From contig NZ_FMAR01000001.1 in the NCBI RefSeq assembly GCF_900094705.1, positions 558,001-622,000 of the forward strand: a stretch of DNA of 64,000 nucleotides. The letters run 5' to 3'. Of this stretch, positions 7,788-15,850 are shown in pieces; within the stretch, counting starts at the first letter, position 1; every line of letters starts with the position of its first letter. Both the position numbers and the translations under genes were made by a program. The notes below the pieces were generated by a model. It saw only the letters and a list, made by a program, of their open reading frames with translations. It was not told where the DNA came from and did no database searches. This stretch comes from Chitinophaga costaii (GTDB taxonomy: Bacteria; Bacteroidota; Bacteroidia; Chitinophagales; Chitinophagaceae).

Positions 7788-9035
7788 ATGAATATTAAAA
7801 AGATCATCAGCGTCAGCGCAGGTTCCGTGTTATTGCTGTTCTCTAAACAGGCAATTGCACAACATGGACAGAACTCACTGTACTCCGCTTTTGCGATTGG
7901 CGACCTGGACGAACATGATTACAGCCGTAACTTTGGTTTGGGCAGTGCGGGCATGGCCCGCAAGTCCGTGGGATTTCTCAACGAGCTGAACCCCGCCTCT
8001 TATTCCGGTATACCCACGCAGAACTTTATATTGGAAGGCGCCTTAAATTTTAAACTGGTAGGTTATAAAGGCAATGAAATAAACCAAACGGGCGGCGATT
8101 TCGCTTTCCGCCGGGTAGCCTTGGGTTTCAATATTATGCCAGGCCGCTGGGGTGCCAGCATTGGTTTTCAACCCTATAGTTCAATTGATTATAAATTATT
8201 GGAAACTAAATATATTACAGGTACTTCCACTCCCCTGAACGCTTCTGTAGAAGGTTCCGGCGGGCTAAACCGTGTGTATTTCTCTAACGGGGTACGGGTT
8301 ACCAAAAACCTGTCGCTGGGCCTATCCTCCGCTTTCCTCTTCGGTCCTATCAATTCCAAGGAAACTTTCGAGGATAATATTACCAACGGCTCTATCTACA
8401 CGCAGCGCAGCGCTTATGGTTTTAATGCCAACTTCACACTGGGCGCACAATACCATGCTCCCCTGGCTGGTAAATGGGCACTGGACCTGGGTGCCACCTA
8501 CCGCTTCAAGACTTCGCTGCACATGAAGCCTAAGATCAATATCAATAATTCTTCCGATGAGTCGCTCTTTGAAGACGATCTGGCCAATACTAATTTTAAC
8601 TTGCCGGAAGCTTACGGAGGTGGTTTCTCCCTGACCAATAACAGGCTGACCATCGTAGGCGACTACCGCCACGAAGCCTGGGACGGGCTGAATAAACCCA
8701 CTACTTATCAACTGAAAAACAGCGACCGTATTGCTGGCGGCATTGAATATTCCCTTTCCAAAGCTTATTATAATGGGCAGTTGGAAGGAAAGTTGCTGCA
8801 ACTGGGCGCCAGCCATAACAAAAGCTATTTGAACATCGATGGCAAATCCATCATGGACAACGCTGTAACGGTGGGTATTTCCATCCCGCAGGGTTATGTG
8901 CTGCGTTATTCCCTGGGCCTGGAGATAGGCCGCCGGGGTACCATGTCTTCCGGGCTAGTACAGGAAACGTATGTGAATGCGGTGTTCCATCTCACGTTCC
9001 GCGATATCTGGTTCGTGAAGCGGAAAGAATATTAA
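7788..9035 (+). CDS. Outer-membrane beta-barrel protein paired with DUF4270 lipoprotein
   Basis: A 415-residue protein with a signal peptide (MNIKKIISVSAGSVLLLFSKQAIAQ, cleavage near AIAQ-H). The mature region begins with HGQNSLYSAFAIGDLDEHDYSRNFGLGSAGMA, the motif that opens many FadL/OmpP1-like barrels of Bacteroidota, and is followed by alternating amphipathic strands with aromatic girdles, ending in NAVFHLTFRDIWFVKRKEY. I infer an outer-membrane barrel. It is co-transcribed with the DUF4270 lipoprotein and divergent from the Kelch/DUF4907 pair, suggesting a four-part surface complex. Whether it transports a substrate is not known. Confidence 0.75.
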   Translation: MNIKKIISVSAGSVLLLFSKQAIAQHGQNSLYSAFAIGDLDEHDYSRNFGLGSAGMARKSVGFLNELNPASYSGIPTQNFILEGALNFKLVGYKGNEINQTGGDFAFRRVALGFNIMPGRWGASIGFQPYSSIDYKLLETKYITGTSTPLNASVEGSGGLNRVYFSNGVRVTKNLSLGLSSAFLFGPINSKETFEDNITNGSIYTQRSAYGFNANFTLGAQYHAPLAGKWALDLGATYRFKTSLHMKPKININNSSDESLFEDDLANTNFNLPEAYGGGFSLTNNRLTIVGDYRHEAWDGLNKPTTYQLKNSDRIAGGIEYSLSKAYYNGQLEGKLLQLGASHNKSYLNIDGKSIMDNAVTVGISIPQGYVLRYSLGLEIGRRGTMSSGLVQETYVNAVFHLTFRDIWFVKRKEY

Positions 9036-9066
9036 TTGTGTGAATGTAATCAATATAAGAAACGAG

Positions 9067-9094
9067 AAGGCTGCCTGTAAGGGCGGCTTTTTTT
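9067..9094 (+). terminator. Intrinsic terminator after the DUF4270/OMP operon
   Basis: Stem AAGGCTGCC... paired with GGGCGGCTT around a GTAA loop (9067-9090), with two or three G-T wobbles, followed by a run of Ts to 9094. Confidence 0.65.
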
Positions 9095-9121
9095 GTGGGT
9101 AACCCCCATCCTATAAATCTC

Positions 9122-10516
9122 TTATTGCGATAATCCGGTTGCGCCATCTCCCGCCATTGCCCCACCCTGCAAAAATTGCCGGAACCATTTCCCCGATGCC
9201 TTTACAGTACGTTGCTGGGTTTCAAAATCTACGTGTACCAGGCCAAAACGGGCCCGGTAGCCTTCTGTCCATTCAAAATTATCCAGGAGTGTCCATACGA
9301 AGAAGCCTTCTACCGGCATACCATCCCGCCGGGCCTGTAATACGGCGCCCAGGTATTCCTGGAAATAATCAATGCGCTGCTGATCAAATACGTCGCCGCC
9401 GGCTATCCTGTCTGGAAAAGCCGCTCCACCTTCTGTTATGATAATTTTTTTTACGCCTTTATACGCGGAGAATTGGTGCAGGATATCATACAAGCCTTTA
9501 CTGCTAATCTCCCAACCCAGACCTGTAAGCGGCACCTGGCGGCTGGAAGCTTTCACCTCCGACAGTTGCAGGTTGGGCATAAAGGCATTGTAACGTACGG
9601 TGAGCGGAAAATAATATTGAAGACCAATATAATCGAAATTAAAGGCCAGCTTGTCCCAATCCCGCCAAAGGGCGTAGCGGCGTTCTATGCGTTGTAACAT
9701 CGGAAAAGCATCTACCGGGTAGCCCAGGCCCAGCGCAGGCTCTATGAAAAGGCGGTTAAAGAGTGCATCGGCCCTTGCAGCGGCCTGTATATCCTGTTCG
9801 TTTTGGGTATAAGGCACCATATGAGAGCAGGAATAAGTAGTGCCTATTACCGCATCCTTCACCATTTCCCTTAGCACCTGCCCACCTGCTGCCTGTGCCA
9901 GCGCCGCGTGGTGTACGGCGGGCAAGAAGTAAGACAGGCCAAACTTGCCCGGTGCATGTACCCCTAGCATATAACCCAAAGAAGTAAAACCAAAGGGTTC
10001 GTTAAGTACGATCCAGTTTTTCACCTTATCCCCATATTCCCGGGCGCAAACGCGCACAAATTCTTCAAAGGCGAACACCGTACCCCGGTGTACCCATCCG
10101 CCCTTTTGTTCCAGGGCATGGGGAAGGTCCCAGTGGTAAAGGGTTACGTAAGGGATTAGGCCCGCCTGTAAGCAGGTGTCTATTACGCGATGATAAAAGG
10201 CTATGCCGCTGTTGTTAATAGCACCCGTGCCGCCGGGAATAAGCCGGGGCCAGGAAATAGAGAAACGGAAAATGGAAAAGCCCAGCTGCCGGGCCAGGAA
10301 AATGTCTGTGGTATACCGGTTGTAGAAATCGGTGGCCGTCTGCGCATGGCTGCGGTCTTTGATTTTGCCTTTTTGTGTGCTGAATACGTCCCAGATGGAT
10401 TTGCCCTTGCCGTCGACCAAGGCAGCACCCTCGTTCTGGAATGCGGAAATAGCCACGCCCCATTTAAAATTATCGCCAAAATCCTGGCGGGTAAAGTGCT
10501 GCGGGAATTGATGCAT
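9122..10516 (-). CDS. Beta-glucosidase, glycoside hydrolase family 1
   Basis: A GH1 enzyme of 464 residues from the ATG at 10516 (an ATG 12 codons upstream is possible but adds a non-family leader). It hydrolyses terminal beta-glucosyl or related beta-glycosyl bonds, probably in the cytoplasm since no signal peptide is seen. Family landmarks: FKWGVAISAFQNEGA, SIWDVF, RFSISWPRLIP, LYHWDLPHALEQKGGW, the acid/base Glu173 in VLNEP, and the nucleophile Glu362 in IITEGGAAF. The last motif reads TEGGA instead of the usual TENGA, an Asn-to-Gly change next to the nucleophile. Near the C-terminus WTLLDNFEWTEGYRARFGLVHVD is the classic GH1 signature. It stands alone. Confidence 0.93.
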   Translation of the reverse strand: MHQFPQHFTRQDFGDNFKWGVAISAFQNEGAALVDGKGKSIWDVFSTQKGKIKDRSHAQTATDFYNRYTTDIFLARQLGFSIFRFSISWPRLIPGGTGAINNSGIAFYHRVIDTCLQAGLIPYVTLYHWDLPHALEQKGGWVHRGTVFAFEEFVRVCAREYGDKVKNWIVLNEPFGFTSLGYMLGVHAPGKFGLSYFLPAVHHAALAQAAGGQVLREMVKDAVIGTTYSCSHMVPYTQNEQDIQAAARADALFNRLFIEPALGLGYPVDAFPMLQRIERRYALWRDWDKLAFNFDYIGLQYYFPLTVRYNAFMPNLQLSEVKASSRQVPLTGLGWEISSKGLYDILHQFSAYKGVKKIIITEGGAAFPDRIAGGDVFDQQRIDYFQEYLGAVLQARRDGMPVEGFFVWTLLDNFEWTEGYRARFGLVHVDFETQQRTVKASGKWFRQFLQGGAMAGDGATGLSQ

Positions 10517-10703
10517 GTAACGGGTATATGAACAGCATACGACTGCCATCACCCTGCAGTTTACATTAGTTTGATCGGAAAAGGGTATTATATTTTTGTT
10601 AATCCCGGCAAGAGGAGTTGTTGTATAGGTTTTAAATAGCGGTGTTAAAACATGGTGTATTATCGCAAAAAAACATTAACAAGCAGGGCTTCGGGTGAAA
10701 AGC

Positions 10704-10735
10704 AGCGTGCCGGTGCACCAAGCTGCCGGCACGCT
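10704..10735 (-). terminator. Hairpin after the M56 sensor gene
   Basis: Perfect 10-bp stem AGCGTGCCGG/CCGGCACGCT with a 12-nt loop, 39 nt past the stop of the M56 gene on the minus strand. Only a short T run (GCTTTTC) follows, so termination may be weak. Confidence 0.5.
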
Positions 10736-10774
10736 ACTAGTGTTAAAGACCTGCTTACCTCAAGCCAGGTAATT

Positions 10775-12157
10775 TTAATGCTTGGTCGTAACTTCCACTA
10801 CGCCATTGGCAGCAGCCGAGCCGTAAGCGGCTACAGCGCTGGAATTTTTCAGTACGTTGATGGAGGCTATCGTATTGGGGTTTATTGCATTAAACACCTG
10901 CCCGGACACAATTTTGCCATCGATAATGTAAAGCGGCTCTCCACTGATGGAGTGATTTATTAATTTAATATTAACGGTATCGTGACCATTTTTATTGAAA
11001 GTTTCCGTTGTTGCGGAGGGCGCACTTTTAAAGTAGATGGTATCAGGTTTTAATTGATGTGTGGAGGTGGAGGTGGTGGTGTGGCCACTAAACACAGTAA
11101 CGCTGGCACCTTTTACCGTGATCGTGTCTTTCGGATGACTTCCATCCCGCACGAAGGTAAATTTATGCTTATTATCGGGCTTAGTGGTATCTGCAGCCCG
11201 CAGGGTGGTGGCTGGTGTGGGGGCAGCAAGGGCAGGTGCAGCACGCTGCAGCACCGGCGCGGCAAAGCGTACTATTTTTTCTTTTACGAACGTGGATGCG
11301 CGGCTGGCATTCAGTGTCAGGGCCAGTATTACTGCGGCCATCACCGGAACGGTATAACGCAGCACCTGGTATTGCGGGGAACGTTGTTTGTTCATCATTT
11401 TGATCCTGTTTTTTAAAGATGAGAAATTGAAATTATTAGCGATGGCCGTCGCTTGTGGGATCCCATTTACTGCTAAAAGACTGAATTGATATTGTTGCGG
11501 GTTCATGCCCTCGCGTATTAAGGTGCGGTCGGTAATGAACTCAAGATTTTCACGGATGGCGTGTTGCAGGAACCAGGCAGCAGGATTAAACCAGGCGAAT
11601 ATTTGCACCAATGCTCCTACCATTATATCCAGGGTATGTAACTGGCACACATGCACCGCTTCATGGCGCAGGATGCCGGGCAGCAACTGCGGGGCATGCA
11701 GGTCTGGATTGAGGTATATATTTCGAAAGAAAGAAAAAGGACTTACCTGTTTTTGCAACGCATGCACCTGGTAACCCATGATATCTATGAGCCGTGCACT
11801 GTGGTGCAGGCGGCGCAGCGAAAGAAGCTGTAGTAAAAAACGTACTATCATTACCGTTATACCGGCCCAGAAAACAAATTCAGCGATCTGCCAGACCAGC
11901 GGTGTGGTAGGCTTTGGGGCCGGCAGGCTGGGCAAATAATAAATAACGACCTGATGAAGCTCGGCATGCCGTGCCAGCAGTTCGTCTACCGGCACCAGTG
12001 GCAGCAGCTGCGCACACAAGGCGCCACCAAGCAGGAACCAGCGGTTGCCCATTACAAAGGTGAGGCGGCGCAGCAGCAGGTAATACAGGCAGCAGAACAG
12101 CCCCAGTGAAATATTGGCTTTAAACAGATAAAGTAGTAATGTGGGTACCATGGCCAT
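10775..12157 (-). CDS. BlaR1-like M56 family metallopeptidase with TonB-receptor-plug-like tail
   Basis: A 460-residue membrane protein. About four hydrophobic segments (near 5-30, 38-56, 90-112 and 275-292) frame a cytoplasmic M56 zinc-protease domain with HEAVH at 165-169 and the downstream FNPAAWFLQHAIRENLEFITD segment that supplies further metal ligands. In BlaR1/MecR1 this domain is activated by an external signal and inactivates the BlaI repressor, whose gene is directly upstream here. Unlike BlaR1 there is no penicillin-binding domain; after the last membrane segment comes an Ala/Thr-rich region and, at about 400-460, EPLYIIDGK...INPNTIASINVLKNSSAVAAYGS, which copies the plug-domain motif of SusC-type receptors. 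The signal is unknown. Confidence 0.88.
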   Translation of the reverse strand: MAMVPTLLLYLFKANISLGLFCCLYYLLLRRLTFVMGNRWFLLGGALCAQLLPLVPVDELLARHAELHQVVIYYLPSLPAPKPTTPLVWQIAEFVFWAGITVMIVRFLLQLLSLRRLHHSARLIDIMGYQVHALQKQVSPFSFFRNIYLNPDLHAPQLLPGILRHEAVHVCQLHTLDIMVGALVQIFAWFNPAAWFLQHAIRENLEFITDRTLIREGMNPQQYQFSLLAVNGIPQATAIANNFNFSSLKNRIKMMNKQRSPQYQVLRYTVPVMAAVILALTLNASRASTFVKEKIVRFAAPVLQRAAPALAAPTPATTLRAADTTKPDNKHKFTFVRDGSHPKDTITVKGASVTVFSGHTTTSTSTHQLKPDTIYFKSAPSATTETFNKNGHDTVNIKLINHSISGEPLYIIDGKIVSGQVFNAINPNTIASINVLKNSSAVAAYGSAAANGVVEVTTKH

Positions 12158-12162
12158 GGTTT

Positions 12163-12519
12163 TTATTTTTTTTCAATAAGCCGGAGAATTTCCTTCAACT
12201 CTTTCGGACTGATCTTGTTTTCCTTTGCGAAAAAAGTAACCAGCGATGCATAAGAGTTTTCAAAGTAGTCCTTTACAAAACCATTCATGAATTTCTGCTT
12301 GTAATTGGCTTCAGTAATGCGCGGCGTGTATTCGTACACGTTACCTACCTTGCGGCTGTCGAGAAATCCCTTTTTTTCCAGGTTCTTAATGGTAGAGGCC
12401 AGCGTGGTGTATGGTGGCACGGGCGCTGCATGCGCCTCTACAAAATCTTTGATGAAGCCCTGGCCTATTTTCCAAACGGCCTGCATGGCCGCTTCTTCCT
12501 GCTGGGTAAGTTTTTCCAT
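12163..12519 (-). CDS. BlaI/MecI/CopY-family transcriptional repressor
   Basis: A 118-residue winged-helix repressor. LTQQEEAAMQAVWKIGQGFIKDFVEA opens the DNA-binding domain, TTLASTIKNLEKKGFLDSRKVGNVYEYTPRI is the recognition helix and wing, and the C-terminal half (EANYKQKFMNGFVKDYFENSY) is the dimerisation region that BlaR1-type proteases attack. It is the first gene of the operon with the M56 sensor (5-nt gap). The promoter contains two matching inverted repeats (12547-12580), so autoregulation is likely. The regulated output beyond this operon is not evident; no beta-lactamase gene is nearby. Confidence 0.92.
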   Translation of the reverse strand: MEKLTQQEEAAMQAVWKIGQGFIKDFVEAHAAPVPPYTTLASTIKNLEKKGFLDSRKVGNVYEYTPRITEANYKQKFMNGFVKDYFENSYASLVTFFAKENKISPKELKEILRLIEKK

Positions 12520-12546
12520 GTTGTAATTAATTCACTTCAACAATAT

Positions 12547-12580
12547 TACGATAAGTTCGTAGAACTACGAAATTATCGTA
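12547..12580 (-). promoter_or_regulatory. Tandem BlaI operator in the blaI promoter
   Basis: Two identical dyads, TACGA-N5-TCGTA, lie at 12547-12561 and 12566-12580, 19 bp apart centre to centre. They overlap a possible promoter on the minus strand (TTCG, about 19 nt, TAATATTG). Occupation by a BlaI dimer pair would block transcription of blaI and the M56 gene. Confidence 0.65.
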
Positions 12581-12661
12581 GATTTTTTTTTCGAGGGCGG
12601 TAAAAGGGTATTTCCTGGGTATACCGTGCCGGCTTCGCTTAAAGAAATGATGGCAATAATG

Positions 12662-12694
12662 GGGCATAAAAAAACGTCCCGGAGGCGGGACGTT
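12662..12694 (-). terminator. Intrinsic terminator of the thioredoxin-protein gene
   Basis: Perfect 9-bp stem AACGTCCCG/CGGGACGTT with a 4-nt loop, followed on the minus strand by a run of Ts. It lies 37 nt after the stop at 12731. Confidence 0.85.
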
Positions 12695-12730
12695 CTTATG
12701 CTAAAACATTTATGTAGTGGTGATCAATTA

Positions 12731-13891
12731 TTATTTGCTGGCAAATGCTTCTTCCAGTTTTTTGTCCAGCGCGTCGCCACGCAGGTTTTTGCCGATGATT
12801 TTTCCCTGGGGGTCCAACAGCACATTCTGTGGAATGGCGCGGATGCCGTATTGTTCAGCCACGGCGTTTTTCCAGCCTTTCAGGTCAGATACATGTGTCC
12901 ATAGCAAGCCGTCTTTTGCAATCGCTTCTTCCCATTTTTCTTTATTATCGTCCAGTGATACGCTGAGGACGGTAAAGCCTTTATCCTTATAGGTGTTATA
13001 CGCTTTCACCACATTTGGGTTCTCCGCACGGCAGGGGCCGCACCAGCTAGCCCAGAAGTCTACCAAAACATACTTACCCTTAAAATCTTCCAGGCTCACC
13101 GACTTGCCGGTGGTATCTGCCTGGGAGAAGGTGAGCGCCTGTTGGCCAACAGCAGTTTTTTGGGCTACGGTAAGGCGTTGGGCAAATTCCTTTCCGGCGG
13201 GAGTAGCTTTCACAGCAGGACTGATCTTGGCAAACACGGGTTCTACTTCGGCCACATTTATGTCGTAGCCAGCATAATTATTCAGCACATACATGGCAAT
13301 GGGAGATGCAGGATGAGCCTTTAGGAAATCGGCGTAGATAGTTTTTTCGCTGGCTTCCAGTTCTTCGAACTTAGGTTCCAGTGCTTTCATAGCAGCGGTA
13401 TCTTTATTATTATACAATTCGCGGTACTGCTTCTGCAATACTTCCGACTGGGCCATGATATCTTTCAGGCTGTTATTCAGCCCCTCGAAGTCTACCTGCG
13501 CCTTGGAGCCGGTTACCGTGGCCTTGCTGATAGAATCTTTGGTGGTGACCTTGGTAGTACCTTTATCCACAAAAATTGCCAGTCGGTCTCGCTTATATGG
13601 ATTTAAAGGGTCTGGCGGCGTATTGGCTTGTGGTTTAAAAAGGAGGGTGGCTTGAGTAGGTTCTGAAACGCTGCCTTTAAAAGTGAAATGACCTTGCAGT
13701 ACTTCAGTGCTGTCGATGATGTTTTGACCACCGGTGCGCATCATGAAGAAAGCTTTGAGGGGATTTTTTTGATCTGTTACCGTGCCTTCGATCAGGAAAG
13801 GCTGTCCGGTGTTGGTTGGTTTGGCTGGTTTAGCCTGCGCCAAAAGTGTGATCGGGCTCAAAAGCACAGCGGCTAAGGTTAATTTGTTCAT
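12731..13891 (-). CDS. DUF4369/TlpA-like thiol-disulfide oxidoreductase (copy 1)
   Basis: A 386-residue exported protein with a signal peptide (MNKLTLAAVLLSPITLLAQA). The N-terminal domain (about 30-130, FLIEGTVTDQKNPLKAFFMM...) resembles DUF4369. A linker with helical segments follows, and the C-terminal 140 residues form a TlpA/AhpC-TSA thioredoxin fold with the redox motif WASWCGPC, the cis-proline region RAIPQNVLLDPQGKIIGKNLRG, and VLVDF before the motif. It probably acts in the periplasm reducing or exchanging disulfides; the substrate is unknown. It is a paralogue of the next gene (14065-15153) and ends in its own strong terminator. Confidence 0.9.
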   Translation of the reverse strand: MNKLTLAAVLLSPITLLAQAKPAKPTNTGQPFLIEGTVTDQKNPLKAFFMMRTGGQNIIDSTEVLQGHFTFKGSVSEPTQATLLFKPQANTPPDPLNPYKRDRLAIFVDKGTTKVTTKDSISKATVTGSKAQVDFEGLNNSLKDIMAQSEVLQKQYRELYNNKDTAAMKALEPKFEELEASEKTIYADFLKAHPASPIAMYVLNNYAGYDINVAEVEPVFAKISPAVKATPAGKEFAQRLTVAQKTAVGQQALTFSQADTTGKSVSLEDFKGKYVLVDFWASWCGPCRAENPNVVKAYNTYKDKGFTVLSVSLDDNKEKWEEAIAKDGLLWTHVSDLKGWKNAVAEQYGIRAIPQNVLLDPQGKIIGKNLRGDALDKKLEEAFASK

Positions 13892-14064
13892 TTATTTGGT
13901 AATTAAGATTTGCTAGGCTACAAATGTGCCGAAAGACAGTGTGAATGGCAATTGGATTATGATAAACGGTGAGGGCTTGGGCAGGATATGGGGGGCGGTA
14001 TTGACTTGCGGCAAACGCCCCCTGCCTGGGAAGGGCCGTAATCCAACATTTTTACAAAGGTTGG

Positions 14065-15153
14065 TTATTGGATAAGCAACTCTTCCAGTTTGGCATTCAG
14101 CGCTTCTCCCCGCAGGTTGCGCGCCACTATTTTTCCGTCGGGCCCAATCAGCATATTGGCGGGGATAGATTGAATACCGTATTGCACGGCCACCGCATTA
14201 GACCAGCCTTTCAGGTCGGACACCTGGGTCCAGGTCAGTCCGTCGTGGGCGATGGCTTTGGTCCAGGGCGTTTTATCTTTGTCTAAAGAAATGCCGAGTA
14301 CGGTGAAATTTTTGTCTTTGTATTTTTGATAAGCCGCCACCACATTGGGATTTTCCTGGCGGCAGGGGCCGCACCAACTGGCCCAGAAGTCTACCAGCAC
14401 ATATTTGCCACGGAAAGATTTCAGGGATACTGGCTTTCCATTTACATCATTTTGGGTGAAGTCTTCGGCCTCCACATTAATGCCGTTCAGGCGGGCGGCT
14501 TGCAGATATTGGCTAATGGCCTCTCCGTACTTAGAGGACTGGATGGGCTTATCCAGCGAAGTAAATAATTGCTCCATCTGCTGTGGGTCTACCCGGTTGC
14601 GCAGTTCGTTCAGCATGAGCCATATGCTGGCTATATTATGCGGGTGTTGCTGCACAAATGCCACCCCGGTTTTGGTAACCTGGTTGCCGAAGGAGACTGC
14701 TTTTTTGCGAAAGGCGTTTTTGGCGGCCTCATCTTCGCCATTGATAGTATGGGCTTCGGCATTGAGTGCCTGGGCTTGGGCAATCAGGGGCTGAAAGGCT
14801 TGCTGGTAGGCCTGCATGGCCCTTGCATCCTCATCGCCTTTAAAAGACTGCGCTACGGGGAAGGTAGCGGCATCGCTGGTTACCTGAATATTTTCTTTGC
14901 CGCTGGTAAACAGCATGGGCTGATCATTACCTTGCAGGATAAGGGCAAATACAGCCTTGCCTGCACTTTTTACTTTCAGGGAAAAAGCCTCGTCTGCTTT
15001 GAGCAGCAGGCTGTCTTCTGCACGATTGTCATTATCGTCGTAGAGGTAAATAATTTTACCATTTCCTCCTTTTATTTTACCGCTAATAGTTTGCTGGCAA
15101 AAGGCGGCGCTACTGCACCATAAACCGGCTGCCAGGAACACAATTTTTTTCAT
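14065..15153 (-). CDS. DUF4369/TlpA-like thiol-disulfide oxidoreductase (copy 2)
   Basis: From the ATG at 15153 the product is 362 residues; the frame continues 14 codons upstream but the signal peptide MKKIVFLAAGLWCSSAAFCQ begins at this ATG. Domain order is the same as in copy 1: a DUF4369-like N-terminal beta domain (TISGKIKGGNGKIIYLYDDNDNRAED...), a helical linker, and a TlpA-type thioredoxin domain with WASWCGPCRQENPNV and the cis-proline SIPANMLIGPDGKIVARNLRGEAL. The redox domains of the two copies share long near-identical blocks, so they arose by duplication, while the N-terminal halves have diverged. The gene starts 67 nt after hisIE on the same strand and may receive read-through from the his/trp cluster. 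Confidence 0.9.
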   Translation of the reverse strand: MKKIVFLAAGLWCSSAAFCQQTISGKIKGGNGKIIYLYDDNDNRAEDSLLLKADEAFSLKVKSAGKAVFALILQGNDQPMLFTSGKENIQVTSDAATFPVAQSFKGDEDARAMQAYQQAFQPLIAQAQALNAEAHTINGEDEAAKNAFRKKAVSFGNQVTKTGVAFVQQHPHNIASIWLMLNELRNRVDPQQMEQLFTSLDKPIQSSKYGEAISQYLQAARLNGINVEAEDFTQNDVNGKPVSLKSFRGKYVLVDFWASWCGPCRQENPNVVAAYQKYKDKNFTVLGISLDKDKTPWTKAIAHDGLTWTQVSDLKGWSNAVAVQYGIQSIPANMLIGPDGKIVARNLRGEALNAKLEELLIQ

Positions 15154-15220
15154 GCGCAAAATTTCCTTTAGGCGGCAATATAACAAATAAAGCACATGCG
15201 AACTTTGCCGCTCCTGTAGT

Positions 15221-15820
15221 TTAGGCTTTCTTTTGCCGTCCTTCCAGCACTTTCATGATGTCGGACAATTGGTATCCTTTGGCGTTCAGTAGAATGAGGT
15301 AATGAAACAGCAGGTCTGCACCTTCGTTGAGGAAGAGTGTTTCATCATTGTCTTTGGCTTCTATGACCAGTTCCACGGCTTCCTCCCCTACTTTCTGGGC
15401 AATTTTGTTAATCCCTTTGGCAAACAGGCTGGCGGTGTAAGAACGCTCCGTGGGATGGTTGCGGCGGTCTGCAATGGTGCGTTCCAGTTGGTACAGGAAG
15501 TTGTCGTTCACATTATCCTCGTTCCAGCAGGTGCCGCTGCCGGTGTGGCATACAGGGCCTACGGGGTGTACGCGGATCAGCAGGGTATCATTATCGCAAT
15601 CTACTTTTATATCTTCCAGCAGCAGGAAGTGGCCGCTTTCTTCCCCTTTGGTCCAGAGGCGTTGTTTGCTGCGACTATAGAAAGTAACTTTTTTTTCGGC
15701 CTGTGTTTTATCCAGGGCGGCCTGGTTCATATAGCCGAGCATCAGCACTTTTTGGGTGTTGGCATCCTGTATGATGGCCGGTACAAGACCGTCTGGCGAT
15801 TTTTGAAAATTGATGTCCAT
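15221..15820 (-). CDS. hisIE: Bifunctional phosphoribosyl-AMP cyclohydrolase / phosphoribosyl-ATP pyrophosphohydrolase
   Basis: A 199-residue fusion of histidine steps 2 and 3. The HisI domain (1 to about 105) contains KGEESGH (58-64), the metal-binding DCDND at 74-78, and the cysteines Cys91 and Cys98 in CHTGSGTCW. The HisE domain (about 108-199) shows LERTIADRR and the metal-binding helix KVGEEAVELVIEA. The order I-E is the usual fused form. It is the last his gene of the cluster, 30 nt after hisF. Confidence 0.96.
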   Translation of the reverse strand: MDINFQKSPDGLVPAIIQDANTQKVLMLGYMNQAALDKTQAEKKVTFYSRSKQRLWTKGEESGHFLLLEDIKVDCDNDTLLIRVHPVGPVCHTGSGTCWNEDNVNDNFLYQLERTIADRRNHPTERSYTASLFAKGINKIAQKVGEEAVELVIEAKDNDETLFLNEGADLLFHYLILLNAKGYQLSDIMKVLEGRQKKA

Positions 15821-15850
15821 TGATTGGAATGTTGTTACGCTGTTGAAATT

